Assembly: GCA_002428485.1 (NCBI GenBank)
Contig: DIWM01000011.1
Span: 70,469 to 134,468, forward strand
Origin: Deltaproteobacteria bacterium UBA6106
GTDB taxonomy: Bacteria; Desulfobacterota; Syntrophorhabdia; Syntrophorhabdales; Syntrophorhabdaceae
Direction of reading: 5' to 3'
DNA length: 64,000 nt
Shown here: positions 1 through 7,821 of the stretch, one piece after another
How the letters are laid out: each line of letters begins with the position of its first letter
Position numbering within the stretch: the first letter of the stretch is position 1
Notes under the pieces: generated by a model
What the model was told of the DNA's origin: nothing
Databases searched by the model: none
What the model saw: the letters and a program-made list of their open reading frames with translations, nothing else
Position numbers and translations under genes: made by a program

Positions 1-21
1 CCTCTCCCGCCAGGGGAGAGG
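1..21. repeat. CCCTCTCC-type inverted repeat
   Basis: Perfect 8-bp arms (CCTCTCCC / GGGAGAGG) around a 5-base loop, just beyond the 3' end of the lyase gene. It could fold in the transcript and help end the minus-strand operon, but no U-run follows. The same word family recurs at 24035-24118. Confidence 0.5.
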
Positions 22-83
22 GAACAGTATCACCCGCTGCACGCTGCGGGGCATCGTCCGGCTTCAAAGGAGATAACGGGGCC

Positions 84-959
84 TTATCTCTTCAAGCCCT
101 CATAGAAAGAGTTCTCTTTTTTCCTCAGGTTGGTCAGGTCCATGAGCTCGTTAAATTCATGAAAGTGAATCATTCTATCCATGCAACCGGCAGTAGTCCC
201 TTTGGCCATCAGTTCGTCCATGGCCTGCTTCACGGCCCAGGCAGCCGCATACAATGCGGAGATAGGGTACACGACCACGTTGTAGCCGATCTCTTCGAGC
301 TCTTTTACGGTTAACATCGGGGTCTTTCCGCCTTCAAGCTGTATTACCTTGGTCGGCGCATTTACCTCACGGTTGATGCGCAGCATCTGCTCCCTTGTAG
401 TCGGCGCTTCAACGAAGATAAGATCCGCCCCTGCCTCGCGATACCTGTTGGCCCTTTCTATCGCATCATCTATTCCATGTACCCCGAGCGCATCCGTGCG
501 GGCCATTATGACAAAATCAGAGTCCACCCTTGCATCGACAGCCGCTTTGACCTTTGCCACCATATCATCAGCCTCAATTACCTGTTTTCCTTCCATGTGA
601 CCGCAACGCTTCGGAAAGAGCTGATCCTCTATAAACATCCCTGCAGCGCCTGCCTTTTCGAATTCACGCACCGTCCTCATCACGTTGAGGGTGTTGCCGT
701 GGCCCGTATCTCCGTCTGTGAAAACGGGTATATCAACTGCTTCCACGATGTTCCTCGTATGAGCGACCATTTCCGGTAATGTAAGCAGAGAGAGGTCGGG
801 CCTGCCAAGAAGGCATGCCGAGGTTGGATACCCTCCGAGCGTGACCGTTTTAAAACCTGCTTTCTCTATGATTCTTGCCGAGGTTCCGTCGTATGCCCCC
901 GGCATAACGAGAATCTCCTTATCCAGGATCAGTTTTTTAAGTAACGTTGTTTTTCTCAT
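84..959 (-). CDS. Isocitrate lyase/PEP mutase superfamily lyase, probably 2,3-dimethylmalate lyase
   Basis: A 291-residue TIM-barrel lyase of the methylisocitrate lyase / PEP mutase family. The catalytic loop KRCGH is intact at residues 117-121, and the metal-binding DGDTG and IED motifs lie at about 82-86 and 110-112. Family members cleave 2-hydroxy di- or tricarboxylates to pyruvate, glyoxylate or oxaloacetate plus an acid. The isomerase and hydratase upstream make (2R,3S)-2,3-dimethylmalate, split to propionate and pyruvate, the best guess. Methylisocitrate lyase (prpB) is the alternative, but no methylcitrate synthase is nearby. ATG at 959 was chosen because GGAGG lies 5 bases upstream; a TTG at 971 overlaps that site. 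It is the last gene of the minus-strand operon. Confidence 0.8.
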   Translation of the reverse strand: MRKTTLLKKLILDKEILVMPGAYDGTSARIIEKAGFKTVTLGGYPTSACLLGRPDLSLLTLPEMVAHTRNIVEAVDIPVFTDGDTGHGNTLNVMRTVREFEKAGAAGMFIEDQLFPKRCGHMEGKQVIEADDMVAKVKAAVDARVDSDFVIMARTDALGVHGIDDAIERANRYREAGADLIFVEAPTTREQMLRINREVNAPTKVIQLEGGKTPMLTVKELEEIGYNVVVYPISALYAAAWAVKQAMDELMAKGTTAGCMDRMIHFHEFNELMDLTNLRKKENSFYEGLKR

Positions 960-1070
960 GTTATCCTCCAATAAAAATTCTTTATAGTCAGCTGTACTTC
1001 TTCGAATATACAGAAAGTCCTTGCGATCACATCGGAAGGGCTGAATTCATCAGTTCATCAACCGGAGTTT

Positions 1071-1568
1071 TTATCCTCCCCTGCCCATCTTTTTCATAAC
1101 AGATTCAACAAGGCCTCCTGCCGCGATCAACTCTGTTACAAATTCAGGGTAAGGAACGGCCGAGAAGACAAGATTTTTTGTTACATTGCGAACCGTGCCC
1201 GTCGAGAGATCGATCTCAAGGGTATCTCCCGGATCGCTTGCATCTACTGCTTCCGCACACTCAAGCAAGGGCAGGCCGGTATTGATGGCGTTCCGGAAAA
1301 ATATCCTCGCAAAACTTTTGGCCACCACAGCCGCAACGCCTGCGCCTTTTATTGTAACGGGAGCTATCTCACGGGAAGAGCCGCATCCGAAGTTGGTCGT
1401 CGCCACAATGATGTCCCCCTTTTCCACCCTTTTTCCAAAATCGGGGTCTATATTTTCCATACAATGTTTACCCAACTCCAGCGGGTCGGTAATATTCGCA
1501 TATTTGGCAGCGATAATGGCATCGGTATCGATATTTTTGCCGAACTTATGAACTTTTCCACGGATCAT
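1071..1568 (-). CDS. 3-isopropylmalate dehydratase-type small subunit (DmdB/LeuD-like)
   Basis: A 165-residue swivel domain of the aconitase superfamily. It carries the substrate-loop signature GCGSSREIAP (about residues 61-70) and the conserved segment ARIFFRNAINTGLPLLE. Small subunits of this kind pair with a separate 4Fe-4S large subunit to hydrate or isomerise dicarboxylates. The gene overlaps its large-subunit partner by 4 bases, so the two are probably translationally coupled. Context (PrpF-like isomerase upstream, lyase downstream) favours dimethylmaleate hydratase over leucine biosynthesis: no leuA or leuB is nearby. Substrate is inferred, not read from the sequence. Confidence 0.8.
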   Translation of the reverse strand: MIRGKVHKFGKNIDTDAIIAAKYANITDPLELGKHCMENIDPDFGKRVEKGDIIVATTNFGCGSSREIAPVTIKGAGVAAVVAKSFARIFFRNAINTGLPLLECAEAVDASDPGDTLEIDLSTGTVRNVTKNLVFSAVPYPEFVTELIAAGGLVESVMKKMGRGG

Positions 1569-2824
1569 CGGTCAACCACCTCCTTGGGGTCTGTGAGCCT
1601 GCCGGTAATGGCGCTGGCTGCCGCTACCGCCGGATTGACAAGATATATCTCCGAGCGGGGACTTCCCATCCGGCCTATAAAATTCCGGTTTGTCGTGGAG
1701 GCGCATCTTTCTCCTGCCGCCAGTATACCCATATGGCCTCCCACACAGGGACCGCACGTAGGGGGCCCCACAACAGCGCCCGCCCTGACAAATACCTCTA
1801 TGATACCTGCCCGAAGCGCCGCCAGGTAGACCTCCTGCGAGCCCGGTATGACGATACACCGCACGTCGCGGTGCACTCTTCTATCGCGGAGTATCCGGGC
1901 GGCATATTCAAAGTCTTCCAGACGGCCGTTGGTGCAGCTTCCGATAACAACCTGATCCACCCGTACGTCGCTTACCTCACCGATACTGCGAACATTGTCA
2001 GGACTGTGGGGTATGGCAACCTGAGGTTCAAGCTTTGAAACATCGTAATCAACTATTGCTGCATAGTCGGCCGCGCTGTCGGTTGTATAGACCTTGTACG
2101 GCCTTGTTGTCCTTCCTGCCATATAGGCTTTGGTTTTCTCGTCCGCAGCAACGATCCCCGTTTTGGCGCCTGCTTCTACGGCCATATTCGCCATTGTAAA
2201 CCTGCCGTCCATTGACAGCTCTTCAATGGCCTCTCCGGTAAATTCCATGGCCGCGTACAGCGCACCGTCAACCGTAATACGGCCGATAGTGTAAAGAATC
2301 AGGTCCTTTCCGGTAACCCAGGGAGGAAGCTTTCCCTGGTAATTAAATTTAATGGTCGGCGGGACCTTCATCCATATTTCCCCGGTAACCATTGCCACGG
2401 CAATGTCAGTAGAACCCATGCCCGTGGCAAACGCCCCGAGGGCTCCGTAAGTACAGGTGTGTGAATCAGCGCCCACCACAACATCGCCGGGCAGGACCAG
2501 ACCTTTTTCAGGCAGGCAGACGTGTTCTATGCCTCCATCGATCGCCTCGATAAACAACAGGTCGTGCTTCTTCGAGAACTCTCTCAGCCGCCTGATCTGC
2601 TCCGCTGCGGCAACATCTTTATTTGGAAAAAAGTGATCCATAACAAAGACGACCTTGTGTGGATCAAAGGGTCTTTTTGCGCCCATCTTCTCGAACTGAT
2701 CCGCGGCAATATGGGCCGTAAGGTCACTTGCCATTACCATATCTACTTTTACATTTACAAACTCACCGACCTTAACCGATTCTCTCCCGGTATGAGCCGA
2801 CAGTATTTTTTCCGCCAGAGTCAT
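1565..2824 (-). CDS. 3-isopropylmalate dehydratase-type large subunit (DmdA/LeuC-like)
   Basis: A 419-residue aconitase-family catalytic subunit. The three cluster ligands are visible: Cys297 in GSCTNGR, and Cys357 and Cys360 in PPTCGPCVGG. GADSHTCTYGALG (about 118-130) is the usual active-site block. The length fits the short bacterial/archaeal LeuC-HacA-DmdA group, not full-length aconitase or AcnD. It is an oxygen-sensitive hydro-lyase with its small subunit. Between an Mii/PrpF-like isomerase and a dimethylmalate-lyase-like enzyme, hydration of dimethylmaleate to 2,3-dimethylmalate is the most economical role. Isopropylmalate, citraconate or homoaconitate chemistry cannot be excluded. Confidence 0.82.
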   Translation of the reverse strand: MTLAEKILSAHTGRESVKVGEFVNVKVDMVMASDLTAHIAADQFEKMGAKRPFDPHKVVFVMDHFFPNKDVAAAEQIRRLREFSKKHDLLFIEAIDGGIEHVCLPEKGLVLPGDVVVGADSHTCTYGALGAFATGMGSTDIAVAMVTGEIWMKVPPTIKFNYQGKLPPWVTGKDLILYTIGRITVDGALYAAMEFTGEAIEELSMDGRFTMANMAVEAGAKTGIVAADEKTKAYMAGRTTRPYKVYTTDSAADYAAIVDYDVSKLEPQVAIPHSPDNVRSIGEVSDVRVDQVVIGSCTNGRLEDFEYAARILRDRRVHRDVRCIVIPGSQEVYLAALRAGIIEVFVRAGAVVGPPTCGPCVGGHMGILAAGERCASTTNRNFIGRMGSPRSEIYLVNPAVAAASAITGRLTDPKEVVDR

Positions 2825-2882
2825 TTAATCCTCCTCATAGAGTTTTGCCTGTGACGCGATAAGATCGCCCGCTTTCCATCCC

Positions 2883-3995
2883 TCACACATACACGTAGCC
2901 TTCCATGATCCTTCTTGCGGTCCGGTACATTACCGCCTTCTCCAGTTCGAATGTTCCGCCTTCATCACGGCAGCGCACATCTACAGAAATGAGTCCTGAG
3001 AAGTGGCCGATTGTCACTGTTTCCTTGTCTCTGTTTTCAGGCAAGATGAACTCGTTTACGATCGATCCTTTTAATTTTGAGGCTACTCCCGTGGTAACAC
3101 AGCCTGTTCCGGGATAGGCCTTGTGCATCATGCCGGCGGCATATATCTTTGACATAATGGTGACGCCTTCCGGTTTCATGGGCTCTCCGGTAATAAAGTT
3201 CACCCACGGCACCGGCTCCTGGACCAGGGCGAGCATCGGCATAAAGGCGCTCTTTCCTTCCAGCTTTGCCAGGCGGGCTGCAGCGAGACGTATCTGCTCC
3301 AGGGATTCGATCAATTTCCTGTCCGCGTCCATATCTCTTGCCAGTTCTGTTCCTTTGAGACCAAGGTCCCGGGCCCTTACGAAGGCGACCGGCGTGGAAA
3401 CATCAATGATCGTGGCCTCGATCTGGCCCACGTTTTTGACCTCGAGCACGTCCTTCCGGTTTCCCGTCGGCAAAAGACTTCCCGTCAGGATGCCCGCAGT
3501 ACCGGAATAATCAAGGGATATCTTTGCGCCTGTGCCGGGCACGCCGTCAATTGCGTAGTTGCCCTCGTATACAGCTTTGCCCGCGCGCGTATCAAACTCA
3601 AGGCCAAGATACTTGCCTACGTTCCGGCAAAAGACCCTCACGCTTGTTCGCTCCCCTTGAGCCCTTACCAATCCTTCGTCCACGGCAACAGGGCCCACGG
3701 CTGCGGATAGGTTGCCGCAGATCGTTCCCCAGTCAATGATCGGCTCGGTGACGCTGACCTGTCCGAAAACATAGTCCACGTCGGCATCCTTGCGGCTGGG
3801 CGGGCCGATAATAGCCACCTTGCTTGTCAGTATATCGGCGCCGCCAAGGCCGTCTATCTGTCTCTTGTCGGGACTCCCCAGAACCCTGAGGACTGTTTTT
3901 GTTCTTTCCTCGATATTTTCAGGCACTTCATTCTCGTGAAAGAAAACACCTTTGCTCGTGCCGCCTCTCATGATTACACATTTAAGTTTTGCCAT
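2883..3995 (-). CDS. PrpF-family isomerase, probably 3-methylitaconate delta-isomerase (Mii-like)
   Basis: 370 residues beginning MAKLKCVIMRGGTSKGVFF. The RGGTSKG motif is typical of the PrpF/Mii family, a diaminopimelate-epimerase fold that moves a double bond in unsaturated dicarboxylates. Other conserved blocks are DWGTICGNLSAAVGP (active-site Cys), GTGAKISLDY and YPGTGCVTTGVA (second Cys). PrpF proper isomerises 2-methylaconitate and sits with AcnD and PrpC, which are absent here. In nicotinate fermentation the family member Mii converts 3-methylitaconate to 2,3-dimethylmaleate, and the two next enzymes of that pathway lie directly downstream. The family is clear, the substrate inferred. 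Confidence 0.78.
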   Translation of the reverse strand: MAKLKCVIMRGGTSKGVFFHENEVPENIEERTKTVLRVLGSPDKRQIDGLGGADILTSKVAIIGPPSRKDADVDYVFGQVSVTEPIIDWGTICGNLSAAVGPVAVDEGLVRAQGERTSVRVFCRNVGKYLGLEFDTRAGKAVYEGNYAIDGVPGTGAKISLDYSGTAGILTGSLLPTGNRKDVLEVKNVGQIEATIIDVSTPVAFVRARDLGLKGTELARDMDADRKLIESLEQIRLAAARLAKLEGKSAFMPMLALVQEPVPWVNFITGEPMKPEGVTIMSKIYAAGMMHKAYPGTGCVTTGVASKLKGSIVNEFILPENRDKETVTIGHFSGLISVDVRCRDEGGTFELEKAVMYRTARRIMEGYVYV

Positions 3996-4073
3996 TTTTC
4001 CTTACCTCCATTTTTATCCAAATTCCACTAACATGCCTCAGCCTCACACCTTGCCTCACGCCCCGCTTTCAGG

Positions 4074-5393
4074 TTAGGAGCCGAATACAAGGTTGGGCAG
4101 CCACAGGCTCAATTCCGGAAAAACTATGAGGATGGTCAGTACGCACAGATCACATGCCAAAAAGGGCATAATCCCTTTGAAGGCATCCTCAAGTGATACC
4201 TGGCCTTCGGAAGCGGCGACCGCAACATACACATTCATCCCGACCGGCGGCGTGATCTGGCCTATTTCACACATCTTGATGAGGAATATCCCGAACCAGA
4301 TGGGATCGAATCCAAGCTGCATGACAACCGGGAAGACAACCGGAATAGTGATACACAGGATCGCTACCGAATCGAGCAGCATGCCGAGCACAAAGTAAAG
4401 CAAGGCAAGGCTGACCAGGAATGCTGCGCGTGATATGTGGGCATCACTGAGAAAAGAGGCCACATTGACCGGCAACTGGGTCACGCTCAGAAACCGTCCG
4501 AATATTATTGCCCCTATGATAACAAGAAAGATCATGCCCGTGGCCTTCATGCAGTCGATCAGAGCAGCCGGTATTTGGGTCTGGCGAACCCCTTTCTTTA
4601 CCACAGCGAAAAGAAGGGTGCCGAAGGCGCCCACGGCAGCTCCCTCTGTGGCCGTGAACCAGCCGGCAAAAATGCCGCCCAGAACAAGGGCTGCAAAAAA
4701 TATTATAGGCCATATCGAGATGAGCGCCCGCGCCTTTTCGCTCAGCCTGTAACCTTCCCTGACAAGAGGCGCCAGTGAGGGTTTTCTTCTCACCCTTATA
4801 TAGATCAGAGCTGAAAAAGCAAATGCCGATATGAAACCGGGTACAAACCCTGCCATAAACATCCTGCCGATCGACTGTTCGGTCAGTATGCAGTAAATGA
4901 TCATCAAGCCGCTTGGCGGGATCAGGATGGCAAAGGTACCGGCGGAACTGATCGTGCCGATCGAAAGCTTTTTGTCCATTCCGCGCTTCAGCATTTCCGG
5001 TAATGCGATTTTTGTAAAGATACCGGCGGTTGCAAGGGAGGAGCCACAGATCATTCCGAAGAATGCAGAGGCAAAGGTTGTGGCAATGGCAAGGCCGCCG
5101 TGCAGTCTTCCCAGAAGCTTGCTCATCGCCTCATACACCATCGCTCCTATGCCTCCGTTCAGGGCAAAGGACCCCATAAGAAGAAAAAGCGGCAAGGGGC
5201 TGAGATCATAGGAGGCCGCCACTGCAAAGGGACTTGATCCAAGTATGTCGAGGCCGCCCCTTGCCCCCATCAAAAGACACATGCCAACCCCTCCGATAAG
5301 ACTCAATGCCAGTCCTATGTGAAGGCCTGAAAAAATGAGCAGAAGAAGGGCGGCTACGCCTGCGGTACCTACCAGTGTCGGGTCCATCATCAC
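4074..5393 (-). CDS. dctM: TRAP transporter large permease (DctM family)
   Basis: 439 residues, very hydrophobic, with about a dozen membrane segments, as expected for the ion-coupled large permease of TRAP transporters. Family motifs include GSFALNGGIGAMVYEA, MICGSSLATAGIF, ITPPVGMNVYV and PPSGLMIIY. It forms the inner-membrane translocation unit with the DctQ-like protein, whose gene ends one base before this start. TRAP systems take up organic acids using a cation gradient. Lying upstream of the isomerase-hydratase-lyase genes, it probably imports the C6 unsaturated dicarboxylate they degrade. Confidence 0.92.
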   Translation of the reverse strand: MMMDPTLVGTAGVAALLLLIFSGLHIGLALSLIGGVGMCLLMGARGGLDILGSSPFAVAASYDLSPLPLFLLMGSFALNGGIGAMVYEAMSKLLGRLHGGLAIATTFASAFFGMICGSSLATAGIFTKIALPEMLKRGMDKKLSIGTISSAGTFAILIPPSGLMIIYCILTEQSIGRMFMAGFVPGFISAFAFSALIYIRVRRKPSLAPLVREGYRLSEKARALISIWPIIFFAALVLGGIFAGWFTATEGAAVGAFGTLLFAVVKKGVRQTQIPAALIDCMKATGMIFLVIIGAIIFGRFLSVTQLPVNVASFLSDAHISRAAFLVSLALLYFVLGMLLDSVAILCITIPVVFPVVMQLGFDPIWFGIFLIKMCEIGQITPPVGMNVYVAVAASEGQVSLEDAFKGIMPFLACDLCVLTILIVFPELSLWLPNLVFGS

Positions 5394-5394
5394 C

Positions 5395-5883
5395 TCAACT
5401 CCTCTCGTCAGTTATTGTCTTTGATTTCCCTTCAGGGCGCAGCAGACTGATAATCAACTGAATAAGGAACAGAACGAACCCGACAAAGACCCCGCCTTTT
5501 GCCCAATAGACAGGCATCTGAAAGCTTGCGCCGGGCAAGGCTTCCCGAATGCTGTATGAATCGAAAAAGTTAAGCGCCGTCTGCCAGCTCATCACGGCTA
5601 CGGTTATAACCGCCAGGACATAAACACATATTTTGACGATACGGGCCGCGCGGGCCGGTAACCGCTGGACTACCAGTTGTGCGGAGACGTGCTGATTCGC
5701 CTCTTCGCAGGGGGAAAATCCGGCAAACACGGAGAGGGCGAGGAAAATACCTACAATCTCGATGACGCCCTCGATCGAGGCGCCGAAGATAAACCGGCTC
5801 ACCACCTCGACCACCAGGAGGATCATGATGAGAAATATGAGCATGCTGCCGATAGTTGCCGATATTCTGTTACGGATCGTCAT
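5395..5883 (-). CDS. dctQ: TRAP transporter small permease (DctQ family)
   Basis: 162 residues with four predicted membrane segments (about 12-32, 42-62, 84-104, 123-147), the layout of the DctQ subunit. The conserved pattern FSPCEEANQHVSAQLVV after the second helix fits the family. It stabilises the permease and docks the binding protein. It sits between the binding-protein and large-permease genes in the usual P-Q-M order, with one base separating it from dctM. Confidence 0.88.
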   Translation of the reverse strand: MTIRNRISATIGSMLIFLIMILLVVEVVSRFIFGASIEGVIEIVGIFLALSVFAGFSPCEEANQHVSAQLVVQRLPARAARIVKICVYVLAVITVAVMSWQTALNFFDSYSIREALPGASFQMPVYWAKGGVFVGFVLFLIQLIISLLRPEGKSKTITDERS

Positions 5884-5949
5884 TTCTCCACCTCGCTATT
5901 CGCATAAGCCATTGATGTTTCTCAATGCTCTCATATGTATCGGGGGCTG

Positions 5950-7035
5950 CTATTTTGAATATTTCTCGACCAGCTTCTTCGCCCGATCCATCAAGGCCTT
6001 TCCAGGCTGTTTTTGTTCCTCAGCCTTCTTGACCCATTTTTCCAGTGAATCCTTTTCGCTCGCAGCAGCCCACGCGTTTACCTCTGAAACCGGAAGGTCA
6101 ACAACGGTGGCTCCCGCGGTCTTCATCTTGTTTTTGATGTCAACTTCCAGCGTCTTGATCTCGCTCGCGATCTTTTTCCCGTATTCTTTGCCTACGTCAG
6201 CTATCACCTTCTGCACCTCGGGGCTCAAGCCGTCCCACACCTTCTGATTGATCGTAATGAGGGCGATGGAACCGGTGAATTGCGGAACGACAAGGACCGT
6301 ATGCTGTTTGCCGATTTCAAAAAGTCTGTACTTGAAGTAGGAGATAAAGGCCGTGTAGTTGGCCTGGACAGCCCCTTTCTCCATTGCCGAGTAAATTTCC
6401 GTTCCAGGCAGGAAGACTACCTTGGCGCCCAAGGCGGTCATATGCTCTGCATCATAGCCTCCCGCACAGCGGACCCTCAGACCCTTCATGTCGTTCAGAG
6501 ATTTGAGGGGCCGTGGTCCGCCGGCAGCCATCTGACCGAAGTAATGAATAGCGACAAGCTTCTGGTTGTATGCCTTCAGGGCGGTCTGGAGTTCCGGAGA
6601 TTGCTCGTATAGCTCGGAAAAAAATTCAGCCTTTTTCGCAGGGTCCACAGGGCCGCGGATAAAGGGCTCGCCAACGCTCCACAGCGTCAGCTCCCGGGGA
6701 AAGTACGGGACAAATATATACCCCATATCTGCTGCTCCCGACTGAATACCCCGGAGCGTCTCTCTCTCCTTCAATAATGATCCTGCAAAATAATTCTGAA
6801 ACTTCACTGCCCCTTTTGTCCTCTTTTCGATCTCGTCCGTGAGCCATGTCATGGCTTCGCCTTCGAGTCCCCTCTGGGGAGTATAAATGGCAAAGCGAAT
6901 CGTCTGGGGCGCTCCATAGGACGGAGTTGTTCCGGCAAAGAACAAGGCCATGACAATTGCGCATAATACCAGACAGCCCTTCCATCCTGCCGTCAATCCT
7001 GGATAACCATTTCCTGAAGTTCTTGATCTTGTCAT
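5950..7035 (-). CDS. dctP: TRAP transporter periplasmic substrate-binding protein (DctP family)
   Basis: 361 residues. An N-terminal signal peptide (hydrophobic core about 20-36, likely cleavage after SYGA) precedes the mature start PQTIRFAIYTPQRG. The DctP fold is indicated by GLRVRCAGGYDAEHMTALGAKVV, shown here as the segments GLRVRCAG and ALGAKVVFLPGTEIYSAM; the central Arg normally salt-bridges the substrate carboxylate. AAGGsubstrate-loop residues follow the usual spacing. AAGGAGG precedes the ATG. It is the first transporter gene, 49 bases after the regulator gene. Substrate is unknown from sequence; a branched unsaturated dicarboxylate is inferred from the operon. Confidence 0.9.
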   Translation of the reverse strand: MTRSRTSGNGYPGLTAGWKGCLVLCAIVMALFFAGTTPSYGAPQTIRFAIYTPQRGLEGEAMTWLTDEIEKRTKGAVKFQNYFAGSLLKERETLRGIQSGAADMGYIFVPYFPRELTLWSVGEPFIRGPVDPAKKAEFFSELYEQSPELQTALKAYNQKLVAIHYFGQMAAGGPRPLKSLNDMKGLRVRCAGGYDAEHMTALGAKVVFLPGTEIYSAMEKGAVQANYTAFISYFKYRLFEIGKQHTVLVVPQFTGSIALITINQKVWDGLSPEVQKVIADVGKEYGKKIASEIKTLEVDIKNKMKTAGATVVDLPVSEVNAWAAASEKDSLEKWVKKAEEQKQPGKALMDRAKKLVEKYSK

Positions 7036-7084
7036 TGGAATTCCTCCTTATTAATCTGACCGGGTGTCCGGGAAACACCCCGAG

Positions 7085-7678
7085 TCATTTTTTTGTGGTG
7101 AACACAACCAGAAACCGGGCAGGCTTATCCCCTATGCTTCTGGAGTAATGTGGCTTGCTGGAATCGAAGAGATAACAGTCACCCTCTTCAACGATATAGC
7201 TCTTGCCGTCATAGACAAACTCCTGCTTGCCCTCGAGCATGAAGGTCAGTTCCTCTCCTTCATGTTTTAATGGTTCCTTTGGAAATTCAACTCCGGCAGT
7301 CAGCATAAAGGCGTCCATTAACTTATTCACTTTTTTGTATGTCAGGGATTCATATCTGTATTCAGGGCTCCCGTTCGGTCTCACGACCGTGCGACGTTCC
7401 GCCGGTGTGACGATGGAAATGTGTTCTTCGTTTTCCCTCGGAATTTCGCCTGTCAGCAAGAAAACAACATCTACATTCAGTACATATGCTATTTTTGTCA
7501 GAGTACTTATCGGCGGCTCCCTCTTCATATTTTCTATCTGAGAAAGATAGCTTTTGGCAAACCCTGTTTTCTCTGCCAATTTTTTTAAGGTAATAGCCTT
7601 GTCCTTCCTCAATGCCTTGATTCTATGAGCTATAGACTTCTGCATTTCTTTTGTCTTCTGTTCGGCAGCTTTCATCAT
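7085..7678 (-). CDS. XRE-family regulator with C-terminal cupin domain
   Basis: A helix-turn-helix of the XRE/Cro type (core ITLKKLAEKTGFAKSYLSQIE, followed by PPISTLTKIAYVL) is joined to a small cupin beta-barrel (EPLKHEGEELTFMLEGKQEFVY, shown in part as HEGEELTFMLEG). Such proteins sense a small ligand in the cupin and control adjacent catabolic genes. It heads the TRAP/dimethylmaleate operon and is probably its local regulator. The open frame extends to 7714, but a good promoter (-10 at 7687-7692) lies inside that extension. The ATG at 7678, 8 bases after the -10, would make the message nearly leaderless; 7645 is an alternative start. Confidence 0.85.
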   Translation of the reverse strand: MMKAAEQKTKEMQKSIAHRIKALRKDKAITLKKLAEKTGFAKSYLSQIENMKREPPISTLTKIAYVLNVDVVFLLTGEIPRENEEHISIVTPAERRTVVRPNGSPEYRYESLTYKKVNKLMDAFMLTAGVEFPKEPLKHEGEELTFMLEGKQEFVYDGKSYIVEEGDCYLFDSSKPHYSRSIGDKPARFLVVFTTKK

Positions 7679-7686
7679 AATAACGT

Positions 7687-7714
7687 ATATTACACTATTA
7701 GCAAACTTTGTCAA
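7687..7714 (-). promoter_or_regulatory. Sigma-70-like promoter of the regulator-TRAP operon
   Basis: Read on the minus strand: TTGACA (7714-7709), 16-base spacer, TAATAT (7692-7687). The -35 is a perfect consensus match. Transcription would begin close to the ATG at 7678, giving almost no leader. Confidence 0.55.
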
Positions 7715-7738
7715 TAATAAAATATGTTTTTTTGCTAA
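7698..7738. promoter_or_regulatory. Candidate operator: inverted repeat TTAGCAAA / TTTGCTAA
   Basis: Perfect 8-bp inverted arms at 7698-7705 and 7731-7738, centres 33 bases apart (about three helical turns). One arm lies in the promoter spacer, the other just upstream of the -35. This is a plausible autoregulatory site for the XRE-cupin protein; binding is inferred. Confidence 0.4.
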
Positions 7739-7821
7739 AAGAAGACTATGAGCATTTAAAGATGGAAAACGCCGGATACCAAAGAACCGGAGCTAAAAGA
7801 AAGGGGCGGCCACTTCACGCC

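Noticed and set aside
1071..2824. Leucine biosynthesis leuCD
   Set aside because: No leuA or leuB beside them; neighbours are catabolic. Enzymatic overlap remains possible, so the substrate stays open.
84..3995. Methylcitrate cycle (prp) operon
   Set aside because: No methylcitrate synthase or AcnD-size aconitase; the hydratase is split into LeuCD-size subunits and a TRAP transporter leads the operon.
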